NCBI RefSeq assembly: GCF_001274785.1
Contig: NZ_LHPI01000009.1
Location: 124,001-188,000 of the forward strand
Reading direction: 5' to 3'
Origin: Vibrio hepatarius
Lineage (GTDB): Bacteria; Pseudomonadota; Gammaproteobacteria; Enterobacterales; Vibrionaceae
Length of the DNA: 64,000 nucleotides
Part shown: positions 47,682 to 57,133 of the stretch, piece after piece
How the letters are laid out: each line of letters starts with the position of its first letter
Numbering within the stretch: the first letter of the stretch is position 1
Made by a program: the position numbers and the translations under genes
The notes under the pieces: model-generated
The model's input: only the letters and a program-made list of their open reading frames with translations
Told to the model about the DNA's origin: nothing
The model's database searches: none

Positions 47682-48497
47682 TTAACCAACTTGTTTCTTA
47701 TACAAAGAAGGTGAAACACCCTGAATACGGGAAAAAGTGTGAGTAAAAGTACTTTGCCCAGAGAAACCCGTCAGCTCAGCGACCTGTCCTAGCGAAAGAT
47801 TGCCTTGCGCGATCAGCTGCTTTGCCATATCGATTCGCTTACCCAGCACGTATTGGTGTGGCGTGATGCCCATTTGCTCTTTGAACAAGTTGTGGAATTG
47901 GCTTTCACCAAGGAAAACACTGCCTGCAAGTTGAGCTACGGAGATCTTTTGGCTTAGATGCTGTTCAATGTATCGGTCAATCGCTTCGAGGTCGAAGCGG
48001 GATTCTTTACGGATAGTAGCGAATGCCGACATATGACGCTGTAGCAGTGCGATCACCGTATCGTTACAGGCGCGGCTAAGCAGTTGGTCTTCTGGATTTG
48101 ATTGCATCTCAGACACCAACATGCGGATCAGTTTTTGAATTTGTCCGTCAAGTTGGAAGTAGGTATCACGCTGATTGAGTTCATTCAGCTTTTGCAGCAT
48201 CAGTGGGTCATCGTCAGATGGAGCAGGAAGATTGAGCACCAGAATATCCGACTGACCAACAACGCCACCGAACGCATGGTCAGTTTCCGAGGTCACCACA
48301 CACCCCTGTCCCGGGCCAATAAAGTTGCCATAACCACTGACTTCAAATTCCGCCTGCCCTTTTAGGCCAATAACAATCTGTGTGTAGCTATGATCGTGAC
48401 AATCCATGTACGAAGGTAAAGTGATCAGTTCTGCGGGTCTTGGTAGCAACAACTTGACTGGTTCTGATGGTGTTGGAAATTCAGGAGGAAGATTCAT
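47682..48497 (-). CDS. AraC-family regulator with cupin sensor domain
   Basis: About 271 residues from the ATG at 48497; the frame extends to a TTG at 48584 but that start has no support. The N-terminal cupin domain (SYMDCHDHSYTQIVIGLKGQ near 32) binds a small ligand. The C-terminal AraC domain has two helix-turn-helices (ISVAQLAGSVFLGESQFHNL and LSLGQVAELTGFSGQSTFTH). It ends about 187 bases before putA on the same strand, and direct repeats lie in between. Control of the put genes by proline is the simplest idea, not proven. Confidence 0.9.
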   Translation of the reverse strand: MNLPPEFPTPSEPVKLLLPRPAELITLPSYMDCHDHSYTQIVIGLKGQAEFEVSGYGNFIGPGQGCVVTSETDHAFGGVVGQSDILVLNLPAPSDDDPLMLQKLNELNQRDTYFQLDGQIQKLIRMLVSEMQSNPEDQLLSRACNDTVIALLQRHMSAFATIRKESRFDLEAIDRYIEQHLSQKISVAQLAGSVFLGESQFHNLFKEQMGITPHQYVLGKRIDMAKQLIAQGNLSLGQVAELTGFSGQSTFTHTFSRIQGVSPSLYKKQVG

Positions 48498-49045
48498 TGT
48501 GACCCACCCATTAGGATTGTACTCAGGGGCAAATGGTATAACAAAAGTATAGATTACCGAAACACTCCTTCGACAGCTTGCCAACTTGGCTAAATTTTCA
48601 CCGCAGTTCCAATAAGAATGCGAGTTAGCAGCATGTTAAAGACGCGATCAAACTCCCCGGAACAATGATCAAGTGCACATTATTTACGGTGAGTGTCACT
48701 TCTATTCAACATCCAGCAACAAAAATGCTCACAGACTGGCCTTCGCCTACAGAGCGTTATTTAGATATTTGCCTTACGCTGTCAGCCAGAGCCTGACTTG
48801 GCATCAGTTTTGGTCGAGGTAGACAGCACTTCTAAACCAAGCCTTAGAATTCAAGCAGTTGGTTGATACAGAGGCGAACGCGGACAGATAGACGGAATGA
48901 TATCCTTGATCATGCTTTCGTAAAATGTCTTGGCGATTGGTGAAAACATAGCGCCTCACTATCAAACAACGATAACAAAGCGGCATCTTCAATAGTTGAT
49001 TACAATGTGCAATCAAACACTTTTCTTCAATATTACAAAAGTAAC
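48498..49045. other. Intergenic region between the AraC-type gene and vqmR
   Basis: About 550 bases. A 70-codon frame on the minus strand (48804-49016) has no ribosome site and no recognisable product, so I treat it as chance. The AraC-type promoter should lie near 48500-48650. No other element is supported. Confidence 0.4.
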
Positions 49046-49063
49046 AGGGGGGATTTCCCCCCT
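49046..49063. promoter_or_regulatory. VqmA operator upstream of vqmR
   Basis: The 18-base palindrome AGGGGGGATTTCCCCCCT matches, from memory, the VqmA recognition site in the vqmR promoter of V. cholerae. It is centred about 42 bases before the predicted vqmR start, an activator position. The vqmA gene follows the sRNA. It should not be read as a terminator although it can fold. Confidence 0.9.
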
Positions 49064-49096
49064 TTCTTCTTCATATGCACCCAGTACAATCGTTCG

Positions 49097-49237
49097 CGAG
49101 CTGTTCCGGTACGAGCAGCTTGTGGTATCTATTGATACGTCTATGCCCTGCTCGCAGGGTTCATAGAGCCTCTTCTACACATTATCAAGAGTAAATCTTG
49201 TATTTGCCAGCCACTCTCCGGTGCCTGGCATTTTTTT
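49097..49237 (+). ncRNA. vqmR: VqmR quorum-sensing small RNA
   Basis: A TACAAT -10 box at 49085-49090 predicts a start near 49097. A terminator hairpin (TGCCAG at 49205-49210, CTGGCA at 49225-49230) with seven T residues ends near 49237, giving about 141 nt, close to the 140 nt known for VqmR. Internal hairpins are clear: CTATG-CCCTG-CTCG-CAGGG-TT-CATAG and GTATC-TATT-GATAC. The unpaired GCCTCTTCTAC segment fits the conserved base-pairing region. VqmR acts with Hfq to repress mRNAs such as vpsT in V. cholerae. Exact ends are estimates. Confidence 0.88.
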
Positions 49238-49300
49238 ATCGTACAACCGACCTACATTCGCTAGAATAAGCCCACTGTTCCATGAGGCGCATATCAGAAA

Positions 49301-50011
49301 GTGAATCCGCAGTTACTCTCGATCATCGACCAGCTTCCCGGATATTGGGGCTGTAAAGATACCAATTCTGTTTTTGTTTATACCAACCAAGCTTACGCTA
49401 ATCTAGTTGGACTCGAGTCAGCCGAGCAATCCATTGGCTTAAACGATTTCGATATCCCGAGCCCAACGTCTAAATGTGCCCAAGACTTTAGAAACCAAGA
49501 TGTGTTTGTGATGGAGAAACGTACCAGTCTCAAGGTGTTGGATATTCACCCATACCCAGACGGTCGCTGGCGAGCGCATATTTTTACCAAGACGCCTTGG
49601 TTGGATGATAACGGCAAAGTGATTGGTACGATTTTCTACGGCCAAGATCTTTCCGATACCGCCATTCTGGAAGTGGGACACTGGATTTGCCGCGCGACTG
49701 GCCTACCAACCAATCAAGCACTGACCATGCGTCCAAGCCAGCGAGACAAACCGCTTAACCTGACGCCAAGGGAGTCAGAAGCGCTGTTCCTTTTGCTCTA
49801 CGGCAAGAAACCGCACTATATCGCTGAAGCGATGAACATCTCGATCAAAACACTGGAAAGTCACGTCGCACGTTTGCGAGCAAAATTTGGTGCGCATACC
49901 AAAGCACAGTTGATTGATATGGCGTTAGAACAAGGATGTGCGTCTTATATTCCACCCACGCTGCTAAAAACGCAGATTTCGGTGGCGCTAAATAGTGAAT
50001 ACGCCGCATAA
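49301..50011 (+). CDS. vqmA: DPO-binding quorum-sensing receptor and transcription factor VqmA
   Basis: 236 residues starting at GTG; an in-frame stop at 49283 excludes earlier starts. The N-terminal PAS domain (QLPGYWGCKDTNSVFVYTNQ; VLDIHPYPDGRWRAHIF near 83) binds the autoinducer DPO. The C-terminal LuxR-type helix-turn-helix is at about 160-215 (LTPRESEALFLLLYGKK, then ISIKTLESHVARLR). The order operator, vqmR, vqmA is the known Vibrio arrangement. VqmA with DPO activates vqmR, which lowers biofilm and other genes. Confidence 0.95.
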   Translation: MNPQLLSIIDQLPGYWGCKDTNSVFVYTNQAYANLVGLESAEQSIGLNDFDIPSPTSKCAQDFRNQDVFVMEKRTSLKVLDIHPYPDGRWRAHIFTKTPWLDDNGKVIGTIFYGQDLSDTAILEVGHWICRATGLPTNQALTMRPSQRDKPLNLTPRESEALFLLLYGKKPHYIAEAMNISIKTLESHVARLRAKFGAHTKAQLIDMALEQGCASYIPPTLLKTQISVALNSEYAA

Positions 50012-50029
50012 AGCGGCGTATTAAACAAG

Positions 50030-50665
50030 TTATGGTGCTAGGCGGTCAATATCCCAGTGACCGTCTTCTTTAGAGAACAAGAATCGATCATGCAGACGGT
50101 GTTCACCACCTTGCCAAAATTCAATCGACGTTGGTTTGATTCTGAATCCCCCCCAGAAACTAGGCACAGGAATCTCACCTTTTTCAAACTTCTGCTTAAG
50201 TTCGAGGAATTTACCTTCCAACACACCACGCGCAGAAATGCGGCTACTCTGCTTGCTGGCAATCGCCGCAAGTTGGCTCTCTTTGGGGCGCGATGAAAAG
50301 TATTTCATGTTCTCAACCATCGACAGTTTCTCCGCCACACCCGTAATGTGCACTTGGCGTTCTAGCGGATGCCAAGGAAAATGCAGGCTGACTTTCGAAT
50401 TGCCTTCAATCTGCTGAGCTTTGCGGCTACCTAAGTTGGTGTAAAACACAAAACCATCTTGATCGACGTGCTTTAGCAGCACGATACGTTGAAATGGTTG
50501 ACCAGTACTATCGACTGTCGCCACTGTCATCGCAGTTGGGTCGGTTAACTTGGCTTCAACCGCTTGCTTCAACCAAAGGTCAAACTGAGCGATAGGATCT
50601 GGCAGAAGATCTTTTCTTCTCAGGCCACCTTTTGTGTACTCACGGCGAATATCTTCAAGTTCCAT
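50030..50665 (-). CDS. pdxH: Pyridoxamine/pyridoxine 5'-phosphate oxidase
   Basis: 211 residues, normal length. It oxidises PNP or PMP to pyridoxal phosphate with FMN and O2. Motifs include [20 protein letters not shown] near residue 60, [10 protein letters not shown], and the C-terminal [17 protein letters not shown] with the substrate-binding residues. AGGAG precedes the ATG. It is convergent with vqmA. PLP is also the cofactor of the tryptophanase in this window. Confidence 0.97.
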   Translation of the reverse strand: MELEDIRREYTKGGLRRKDLLPDPIAQFDLWLKQAVEAKLTDPTAMTVATVDSTGQPFQRIVLLKHVDQDGFVFYTNLGSRKAQQIEGNSKVSLHFPWHPLERQVHITGVAEKLSMVENMKYFSSRPKESQLAAIASKQSSRISARGVLEGKFLELKQKFEKGEIPVPSFWGGFRIKPTSIEFWQGGEHRLHDRFLFSKEDGHWDIDRLAP

Positions 50666-50876
50666 CTTTTCTCCTCGCTAATTTTTTGGCTGATTGTGCG
50701 CCCAATCACCCTCGAACTCAAGTGCCTACCTCGTCAGAAAAGCTACACTCAATCTAATAATTGCATTGTTTCGTGATTTAAACGACTTCAAAGCACTATT
50801 CTAACAGCAAGTTCTTAACATTTTTTGTAGTCAGTAATAAAATCAATTAAATAACTTCTATTCACAAGGATCATCA

Positions 50877-52268
50877 ATGAGTAAGAGCAGCTACAACAAG
50901 CTTACTCCCTCCGAGTTAGAGTATGTCGACGATAAAACGGCTGCACTACTGCTAAATACCCCAAACAATGCAAGACTGATGCTTTGGGTAATGGTGATCT
51001 TTTTTATCCTCGCCGCCGGGTGGTCATCTTGGGCTCAAATAGACAAAGTAACGGTCGGTCAGGGTAAGGTTGTACCGTCTTCACAAATACAGGTTGTACA
51101 AAACCTCGAAGGTGGCTTGGTCAAAGAAATTTTGGTGAGAGAAGGCCAACAGGTACAGAAAGGTCAGCAACTGCTGCTTATCGATGACACGCGCTTTCGC
51201 TCAGACTTTCGTGAACGCGAGCAACAAGTGGCGAACTTAAAAGCCAATGTTTATCAACTATCAGCGTCTATGGAAAGCGTCGAAATCCATGAAGAAGCGC
51301 AAGCCGAGCAGTGGCAACAAAATGTGGTACTGAATGTAGAGAAGCTCGATTTTCCTGAAGAGTTTGCCCAAAACTACCCAACGTTGGTCTCTCGCCAACG
51401 CGCTGAATATAGGCAAGACCTGAACAAGCTACGCAACGAGCTTTCACTGATTGACCAGCAGGTAAAGCAGAAGCGACAAGACTTGGTTGAAATTCAGGCT
51501 CGAGTACGTAACTTACGCGACAGCTACCGCTTTGCACGTAAAGAGCTCGAAATCACCAAACCACTTGCTGATGAAGGTGTGGTACCAAGAATTGAACTGC
51601 TTAAATTGCAGCGTCAGGTCAATGATACGCGCCGCGAAATGACGTCAAGTGAACTGAAAATCCCAGTGTTGGAATCGGCGATTCGCGAATCGGTACTGAA
51701 CCGTATCGACGTGGCGCAAAAATTCCGCTCGGAACAACAAGAGAAACTCAACCAAGCACAAGACAAACTCTCGGCACTGACCGAGTCAGCGGTTGGTCTA
51801 GAAGACCGAGTTAACCGAACTATCGTTACCTCGCCAGTGACGGGAACGGTAAAAACGCTCAACATCAACACAGTCGGTGGCGTAATCCAACCAGGTATGG
51901 ACATTGTAGAAATTGTACCGAGCGAAGATACATTGCTCGTCGAAGCGAAAATTGCTCCACAAGACATCGCATTCTTACGTCCAGACTTACCTGCGATCGT
52001 CAAATTTACTGCCTATGATTTTACCAAGTACGGTGGTTTGGAAGGCACACTTGAGCACATCAGTGCCGACACCACGACAGATGAAGAAGGCAACAGCTTC
52101 TATTTGGTTCGAGTTAGGACAAAAGAGACAAGCCTTAATAAAGATAACTCTCTACCGATTATTCCGGGTATGACCGCTTCGGTGGACATCATTACTGGTA
52201 AGCGAACCGTAATGGAATACTTATTAAAACCAATTTTAAGTGCGCGTAACAACGCCCTCAAGGAGTGA
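50877..52268 (+). CDS. Type I secretion periplasmic adaptor (LapC-like, HlyD family)
   Basis: 463 residues, with AAGGA before the ATG. A single membrane segment at about 33-52 follows a cytoplasmic N terminus. The periplasmic part has the lipoyl halves (VVQNLEGGLVKEILVREGQQ; VTSPVTGTVKTLNINTVGG) around a long coiled-coil hairpin (about 105-305). It links the LapB-like ABC exporter to an outer-membrane TolC-type channel not present in the window. It is the first of four same-strand genes with LapG, LapD and LapB homologues, so the cargo is probably a large RTX-type adhesin. Confidence 0.93.
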   Translation: MSKSSYNKLTPSELEYVDDKTAALLLNTPNNARLMLWVMVIFFILAAGWSSWAQIDKVTVGQGKVVPSSQIQVVQNLEGGLVKEILVREGQQVQKGQQLLLIDDTRFRSDFREREQQVANLKANVYQLSASMESVEIHEEAQAEQWQQNVVLNVEKLDFPEEFAQNYPTLVSRQRAEYRQDLNKLRNELSLIDQQVKQKRQDLVEIQARVRNLRDSYRFARKELEITKPLADEGVVPRIELLKLQRQVNDTRREMTSSELKIPVLESAIRESVLNRIDVAQKFRSEQQEKLNQAQDKLSALTESAVGLEDRVNRTIVTSPVTGTVKTLNINTVGGVIQPGMDIVEIVPSEDTLLVEAKIAPQDIAFLRPDLPAIVKFTAYDFTKYGGLEGTLEHISADTTTDEEGNSFYLVRVRTKETSLNKDNSLPIIPGMTASVDIITGKRTVMEYLLKPILSARNNALKE

Positions 52269-52322
52269 CAAAAACGCTATGAGACCACACACCTGTTTGT
52301 TCCGACTGTGACTTAACGTCAG

Positions 52323-52985
52323 ATGAAATACGTACTTGCGGTTCTACTGCTGTTAGCAGCACCGACAACCTCGCTTGCGCTTAACTCTCAAGAGCAGCGT
52401 TGGGTGGATGCTGTGCGCAATACTTACGGTGATAGAGCGGGCCGCAGAGTAGAAACCTGGCGACAAAAAATGTCGGACTACAGCGGCTTGTCTGAAAGCG
52501 AAAAACTCACCCGCGTGAACAACTTCTTTAACCAGCTGAACTTCGTCAATGATGACCAGCTATGGGGAAAAAATGACTACTGGGCGACCCCGCTTGAGTT
52601 CCTTGGCAGTAACGCCGGCGATTGTGAAGACTTCACTATCGCCAAGTACTTCTCACTGCTAGAGCTGGGCGTGTCAGATAAGAAATTGCGCCTTGTGTAC
52701 GTAAAAGCCATTGAATTAAATCAATTTCATATGGTTTTAGCATACTATGCGACACCAAGTTCAGAACCGATTCTACTCGATAACATTAACCCTGAAATTA
52801 TTCGCGCATCTAAGCGCCGCGACCTGCTGCCGATATACAGCTTTAACGGTCAAAACTTGTGGTTAATGAAGTCGAAACAAGGACAGTTGGCAGGAAAGTC
52901 ATCTCGCTTAAGTTTATGGAATGACCTTCGCGCCCGTGAAAAATCACTAAAACTACAGAAACCCATTATCAATTATGATGAGTAG
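52323..52985 (+). CDS. lapG: LapG-like periplasmic cysteine protease (peptidase C93)
   Basis: 220 residues with a signal peptide ending near 19. The transglutaminase-like triad is visible: C101 in NAGDCEDFTIAKYF, H136 in LNQFHMVLAYY and D153 in LLDNINPEII. LapG cleaves the N-terminal retention module of surface adhesins and so releases cells from a biofilm, unless it is held by LapD. The next gene encodes the LapD homologue, five bases downstream. The ribosome site is weak, suggesting low expression. Confidence 0.93.
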   Translation: MKYVLAVLLLLAAPTTSLALNSQEQRWVDAVRNTYGDRAGRRVETWRQKMSDYSGLSESEKLTRVNNFFNQLNFVNDDQLWGKNDYWATPLEFLGSNAGDCEDFTIAKYFSLLELGVSDKKLRLVYVKAIELNQFHMVLAYYATPSSEPILLDNINPEIIRASKRRDLLPIYSFNGQNLWLMKSKQGQLAGKSSRLSLWNDLRAREKSLKLQKPIINYDE

Positions 52986-52990
52986 GCAAT

Positions 52991-54901
52991 ATGACATTAT
53001 ATAAACAACTTGTCGCTGGCATGATTGCGGTTATTTTGATGCTATTGATTTCGGTCTTTATCATCGAATTCAACACCACACGCAATAACCTCATTCAGCA
53101 ACAACGCTCGGAAGTAAACAACACCATCAATACCGTGGGGCTAGCCCTTGCACCTTATCTTGAAGATAAGGATACGGTGGCGGTGGAGTCAGTCATTAAC
53201 GCGCTGTTTGACGGCAGTAGCTATTCTGTAGTGAGACTGATTTTCCTCGACTCAGGTGAAGAAATCATCCGAACATACCCGGTACAACCGATTGATGTCC
53301 CTAAGTGGTTTACCAACCTACATCTATTTGAACGAATCCATGACCGCCGCGTGGTTACCAGCGGTTGGATGCAGTTAGCCGAAGTTGAAATTGTCAGCCA
53401 CACTGGGGATGCCTACACCCAGCTTTGGTCGGCGTTTGAACGTCTGCTCATTGCCTTCAGTTTCATCATGTTGATTGGTCTTCTGGCGATTTCGTTTATC
53501 TTGCGCCGAGCACTGCGTCCGCTACAACTTATCGTGGCAAAAATGGAACAAGTTGCGCGTAACCAATTTGGCGACCCACTGCCGCGCCCAGCGACTCAAG
53601 ACCTTATTTACGTAGTAGACGGCATCAACAGCATGTCTTCTCAGCTGGAGAAGTCATTCAAAGCACAAGCAAAAGAAGCGCAACAACTGCGTGAACGAGC
53701 TTACATTGACCCAGTATCCGGTCTGGGTAACCGTGCGTACTACATGAGCCAATTGAATTCATGGCTAAACGAAGGCGGGATCGGTGGCGTGGCGATTCTC
53801 GAAGCAAGCTTTATCCGCGAATTGTATGAAGAAAAAGGTTATGAAGCGGGTGACGGCAAAGTTCGTGAATTAGCCGATCATCTTAAAGTGTCATTAACTT
53901 CTCCTGGCTTGGTCTCTGCACGTATTTCAACCGAAGAATTTGGTTTCATTTTGCCGAACATGGACGATACCGAGCTTAAGCTGATGGCAGACAGCATCAT
54001 CACCTTCGTTCAAGACATCAACGCTGATCCAACAGGGATGGCGACATCCAACGTTGCTCTTGGTGTGGTACACAGCGAAGAGAAGAAAAAGACTGGCGAA
54101 ATCCTTGCTATGCTGGATAACGCGCTGGCAAATGCGAAAACAAACCCAGAGCTTGCTTACGGTTACCTCACCGACTCCAACAGCACGACCATCAAAGGTA
54201 AACAGCAATGGAAGAACTTGGTGGAAGAAGCGATCAGCAACGATTGGGTTACGTTCCGTCTGCAGGCGGCGAACAACAGCTGGGGTCAGCCATATCACCG
54301 CGAAGTCTTCTCTGCGATTGAAAAAGATGGCGAACGCTTCAGTGCTAACCAATACCTGTTTGCACTTGAGCAACTTAATGCCAGCCACATTTTCGATGAG
54401 TACGTCATTGAATCTATGGTCAAACGCATCTCTGCTGGTGGCGTTAGCGAACCACTGGCGATCAACATCGCGCAAAGCAGTATTTCTCAACCAAGCTTTA
54501 TCCGTTGGGTGACTCAACTGCTCAACAAACACAAAGATGAAGCGCCATTGCTGCATTTTGAAATCCCGGAAAGCTGCTTTATCAACTCTCCACACCACAC
54601 CGCACTATTCTGTAACGCGGTTCGTGCTGCGGGTGCCGACTTTGGTGTCGATAACTACGGGCGTCATTTCCAATCACTTGATTACATCAATGAGTTCCGT
54701 CCGGCTTATGTGAAACTTGATTACCTCTACACGCACCACCTTGATGATGAGAAGCAGAAGTTTACCCTAACCTCGATTTCAAGAACGGCGCACAACTTAG
54801 GAATTACGACTATCGCATCACGAGTCGAGACACAAACTCAGTTAGACTTCTTGTCTGAGCACTTTATTGAAGTCTTCCAAGGCTTTATCGTAGATAAATA
54901 A
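52991..54901 (+). CDS. lapD: LapD-like inner-membrane c-di-GMP receptor
   Basis: 636 residues. Membrane segments at about 7-27 and 152-172 flank the periplasmic LapD/MoxY domain that binds LapG. A HAMP segment follows, then a degenerate GGDEF (STEEF at 313-317) and a degenerate EAL domain (about 415-636) lacking the EAL signature. It should not make or degrade c-di-GMP. When c-di-GMP binds the EAL domain, the output domain captures LapG and keeps the adhesin on the surface. It lies 22 bases before the exporter gene. Confidence 0.93.
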   Translation: MTLYKQLVAGMIAVILMLLISVFIIEFNTTRNNLIQQQRSEVNNTINTVGLALAPYLEDKDTVAVESVINALFDGSSYSVVRLIFLDSGEEIIRTYPVQPIDVPKWFTNLHLFERIHDRRVVTSGWMQLAEVEIVSHTGDAYTQLWSAFERLLIAFSFIMLIGLLAISFILRRALRPLQLIVAKMEQVARNQFGDPLPRPATQDLIYVVDGINSMSSQLEKSFKAQAKEAQQLRERAYIDPVSGLGNRAYYMSQLNSWLNEGGIGGVAILEASFIRELYEEKGYEAGDGKVRELADHLKVSLTSPGLVSARISTEEFGFILPNMDDTELKLMADSIITFVQDINADPTGMATSNVALGVVHSEEKKKTGEILAMLDNALANAKTNPELAYGYLTDSNSTTIKGKQQWKNLVEEAISNDWVTFRLQAANNSWGQPYHREVFSAIEKDGERFSANQYLFALEQLNASHIFDEYVIESMVKRISAGGVSEPLAINIAQSSISQPSFIRWVTQLLNKHKDEAPLLHFEIPESCFINSPHHTALFCNAVRAAGADFGVDNYGRHFQSLDYINEFRPAYVKLDYLYTHHLDDEKQKFTLTSISRTAHNLGITTIASRVETQTQLDFLSEHFIEVFQGFIVDK

Positions 54902-54922
54902 CAGTTCAAAGGTATAGATAGC

Positions 54923-57037
54923 ATGCAGGATCCGCTATTAAATTCGCTTATCTACGTGAGCCGCTATTATGGTTTAGCAAACTCACCAGAAGCCCTGATT
55001 AACGGCTTGCCATTGACTGATGGCAAGCTGACACCGTTTCTCTTCCCTCGCTCAGCCGAGCGCGCGGGATTAGTGGCGAAAGAAAACCGCGCTGAACTGG
55101 ATAAGATCTCGCAACTGGTACTCCCTGTAGTATTAATCCTCAAAGGGGGCGACGCTTGCGTTCTCAATAGTGTAAATAAGGAAACTGGCGAAGCAGAAAT
55201 TGTCACCGGAGAATCTGGCCTAGTACCAATTTCGATGACCTTGGGTGACCTCAATGAGCAATACACAGGTCGCTACTTTCTGGTCAAAAAACAGTTCCGC
55301 TATGACGAACGCTCACCAGAGATCCTCAAAACCAAACAAGGTCACTGGTTTTGGGGCACGATTTGGCAATCTAAGCACATTTACCGTGACGTGTTGATCG
55401 CTTCAATCCTGATCAACCTCTTCGCGGTCGCCGCCCCAATGTTTACCCGCTTGGTGTACGACAAAGTAGTACCCAACCTTGCATTTGAAACCTTATGGGT
55501 GTTGGCGAGCGGCATCTTTGTGATCTTCTTGTTTGACCTAGTGCTCAAGTTGCTGCGCAGCTACTTTATCGACGTGGCAGGAAAGAAGTCCGATATTCTT
55601 ATCTCCTCCAAACTGTTCAGTAAAGTCATGGGGATTCGAATGGAAGCGAGACCGCCGTCAGTCGGTGCATTCGCCCGACACCTACAAGAGTTCGAATCAA
55701 TTCGAGAGTTCTTTACATCGGCAACCATCGGCTCGTTGATCGATTTACCTTTCGCGGTGCTATTCCTGCTACTTATTTGGCTAATGGCCGGCAACATTGT
55801 ACTTGTTCCGATCTGTGGTGTGTTGATTCTGATTGTTTACTCGCTGCTGATTCAAGGTCCACTACGCCACACCATTGAAGAAGGTTCACGCCTCGCGTCA
55901 CAGAAATACGCCAACCTGATAGAGAGCCTCGCCGGACTGGAAACGGTGAAACTGTTTGGCGCACAAAGCCAGTTCCAGTTCCGCTGGGAAGAAGCTGTGG
56001 CGCACATGGCGAATTGGAACATCAAAAGCCGTCGAATCACCGACGGTATTCAAAACACCGCAGGATTTGTTCAACAAGCGTCTAACGTCGGCATGATTAT
56101 CTTAGGTGTTTACCTGATTGCCGAGGGCGAACTCACCATGGGTGGCTTGATTGCCGCGACGATGTTGAGCGGTCGTGCCATCGGTCCTATGGTGCAGTTA
56201 TCCTTGCTATCGACCCGCTACAATCAAGCAAAATCGTCGATGACCATCATCGAGCAGGTGATGTCGATGCCAGACGAACAGGAAGAAGGAAAACGCTACA
56301 TTCACCGTCCGATTGTGCACGGAAAAATTGAGCTGGATAAAGTGACTTTTCACTATCCAGATTCGCCAATCGCCTCAGTACGTGATTTGAGTTTGACCAT
56401 CAATGCGGGTGAAAAAGTGGCGATCATCGGTCGTATCGGTTCCGGTAAAACCACACTTGAACGCTTGATCATGGGCTTGTATCAACCGACTGAAGGCCAT
56501 GTGCGTATTGATGACACTGATATTCAGCAACTTCACCATATTGATATCCGCCGTAACATCGGTTGTGTACCGCAAGATAGCCAACTGTTCTACGGCTCCA
56601 TTCGCGACAACATCACCCTTGGTCGACCGTTGGCAGACGATCGCGATGTAATGGACGCGGCAAACCGTGCTGGGGTGACGGTATTTACCCAACAAGATCC
56701 AGCCGGTCTTGAACGTCAAGTTGGTGAAGGCGGTATGTTGTTGTCAGGCGGACAACGTCAAGCCGTCACTATCGCCCGTGCGCTATTAGGGCGTCCCCCA
56801 GTGTTACTCATGGACGAACCAACCAGCGCCATGGATAACCGTTCTGAAATGCACATTAAACAGCAACTGGCTCAGTTAAAATCGAGTGAAACGCTGATTC
56901 TGATTACACACAAGACCTCGATGCTTGATGTCGTTGACCGTGTGATTGTGATGGAAAAAGGATGTGTGATTGCTGACGGTCCAAAAGCAGAAGTGCTCAA
57001 TAACCTCAAGCAAGGCAAAGTTCGCGCGGTTAACTAG
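54923..57037 (+). CDS. Type I secretion ABC exporter (LapB-like)
   Basis: 704 residues. An N-terminal C39-like domain (about 1-130) lacks the catalytic cysteine, so it binds but does not cut cargo, as in RTX exporters. Six membrane segments follow (about 150-430). The ATPase domain has Walker A GRIGSGKTTLERL near 497, signature LSGGQRQAVTIARALL and Walker [13 protein letters not shown]. It exports the adhesin with the LapC-like adaptor. It is the last gene of the operon; a terminator follows. Confidence 0.94.
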   Translation: MQDPLLNSLIYVSRYYGLANSPEALINGLPLTDGKLTPFLFPRSAERAGLVAKENRAELDKISQLVLPVVLILKGGDACVLNSVNKETGEAEIVTGESGLVPISMTLGDLNEQYTGRYFLVKKQFRYDERSPEILKTKQGHWFWGTIWQSKHIYRDVLIASILINLFAVAAPMFTRLVYDKVVPNLAFETLWVLASGIFVIFLFDLVLKLLRSYFIDVAGKKSDILISSKLFSKVMGIRMEARPPSVGAFARHLQEFESIREFFTSATIGSLIDLPFAVLFLLLIWLMAGNIVLVPICGVLILIVYSLLIQGPLRHTIEEGSRLASQKYANLIESLAGLETVKLFGAQSQFQFRWEEAVAHMANWNIKSRRITDGIQNTAGFVQQASNVGMIILGVYLIAEGELTMGGLIAATMLSGRAIGPMVQLSLLSTRYNQAKSSMTIIEQVMSMPDEQEEGKRYIHRPIVHGKIELDKVTFHYPDSPIASVRDLSLTINAGEKVAIIGRIGSGKTTLERLIMGLYQPTEGHVRIDDTDIQQLHHIDIRRNIGCVPQDSQLFYGSIRDNITLGRPLADDRDVMDAANRAGVTVFTQQDPAGLERQVGEGGMLLSGGQRQAVTIARALLGRPPVLLMDEPTSAMDNRSEMHIKQQLAQLKSSETLILITHKTSMLDVVDRVIVMEKGCVIADGPKAEVLNNLKQGKVRAVN

Positions 57038-57066
57038 CCTCTACTTTGGCAAACAACAGACAAAAC

Positions 57067-57099
57067 AAAAGCCATTCAGATTGCTCTGAATGGCTTTTT
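57067..57099. terminator. Terminator between the LapB-like and chiA genes
   Basis: GCCATTCAGA at 57071-57080 pairs perfectly with TCTGAATGGC at 57085-57094 across a four-base loop, followed by five T residues. The left flank is A-rich, so it can work for both convergent genes. Confidence 0.93.
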
Positions 57100-57133
57100 C
57101 TTATTGCTCCATGATTAGGATACTATTTAGCGA

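Noticed and set aside
48804..49016. 70-codon minus-strand open frame between the AraC-type gene and vqmR
   Set aside because: No ribosome site, no recognisable domain, and composition typical of chance frames in intergenic DNA.
49046..49063. GGGGGG/CCCCCC palindrome as a rho-independent terminator
   Set aside because: The loop is only four bases, no gene ends just before it, and it matches the VqmA operator upstream of vqmR, so an operator explains it better.
53927..54598. 223-codon minus-strand frame inside lapD
   Set aside because: It lies opposite a conserved GGDEF/EAL coding region; length comes from codon bias of the sense gene.
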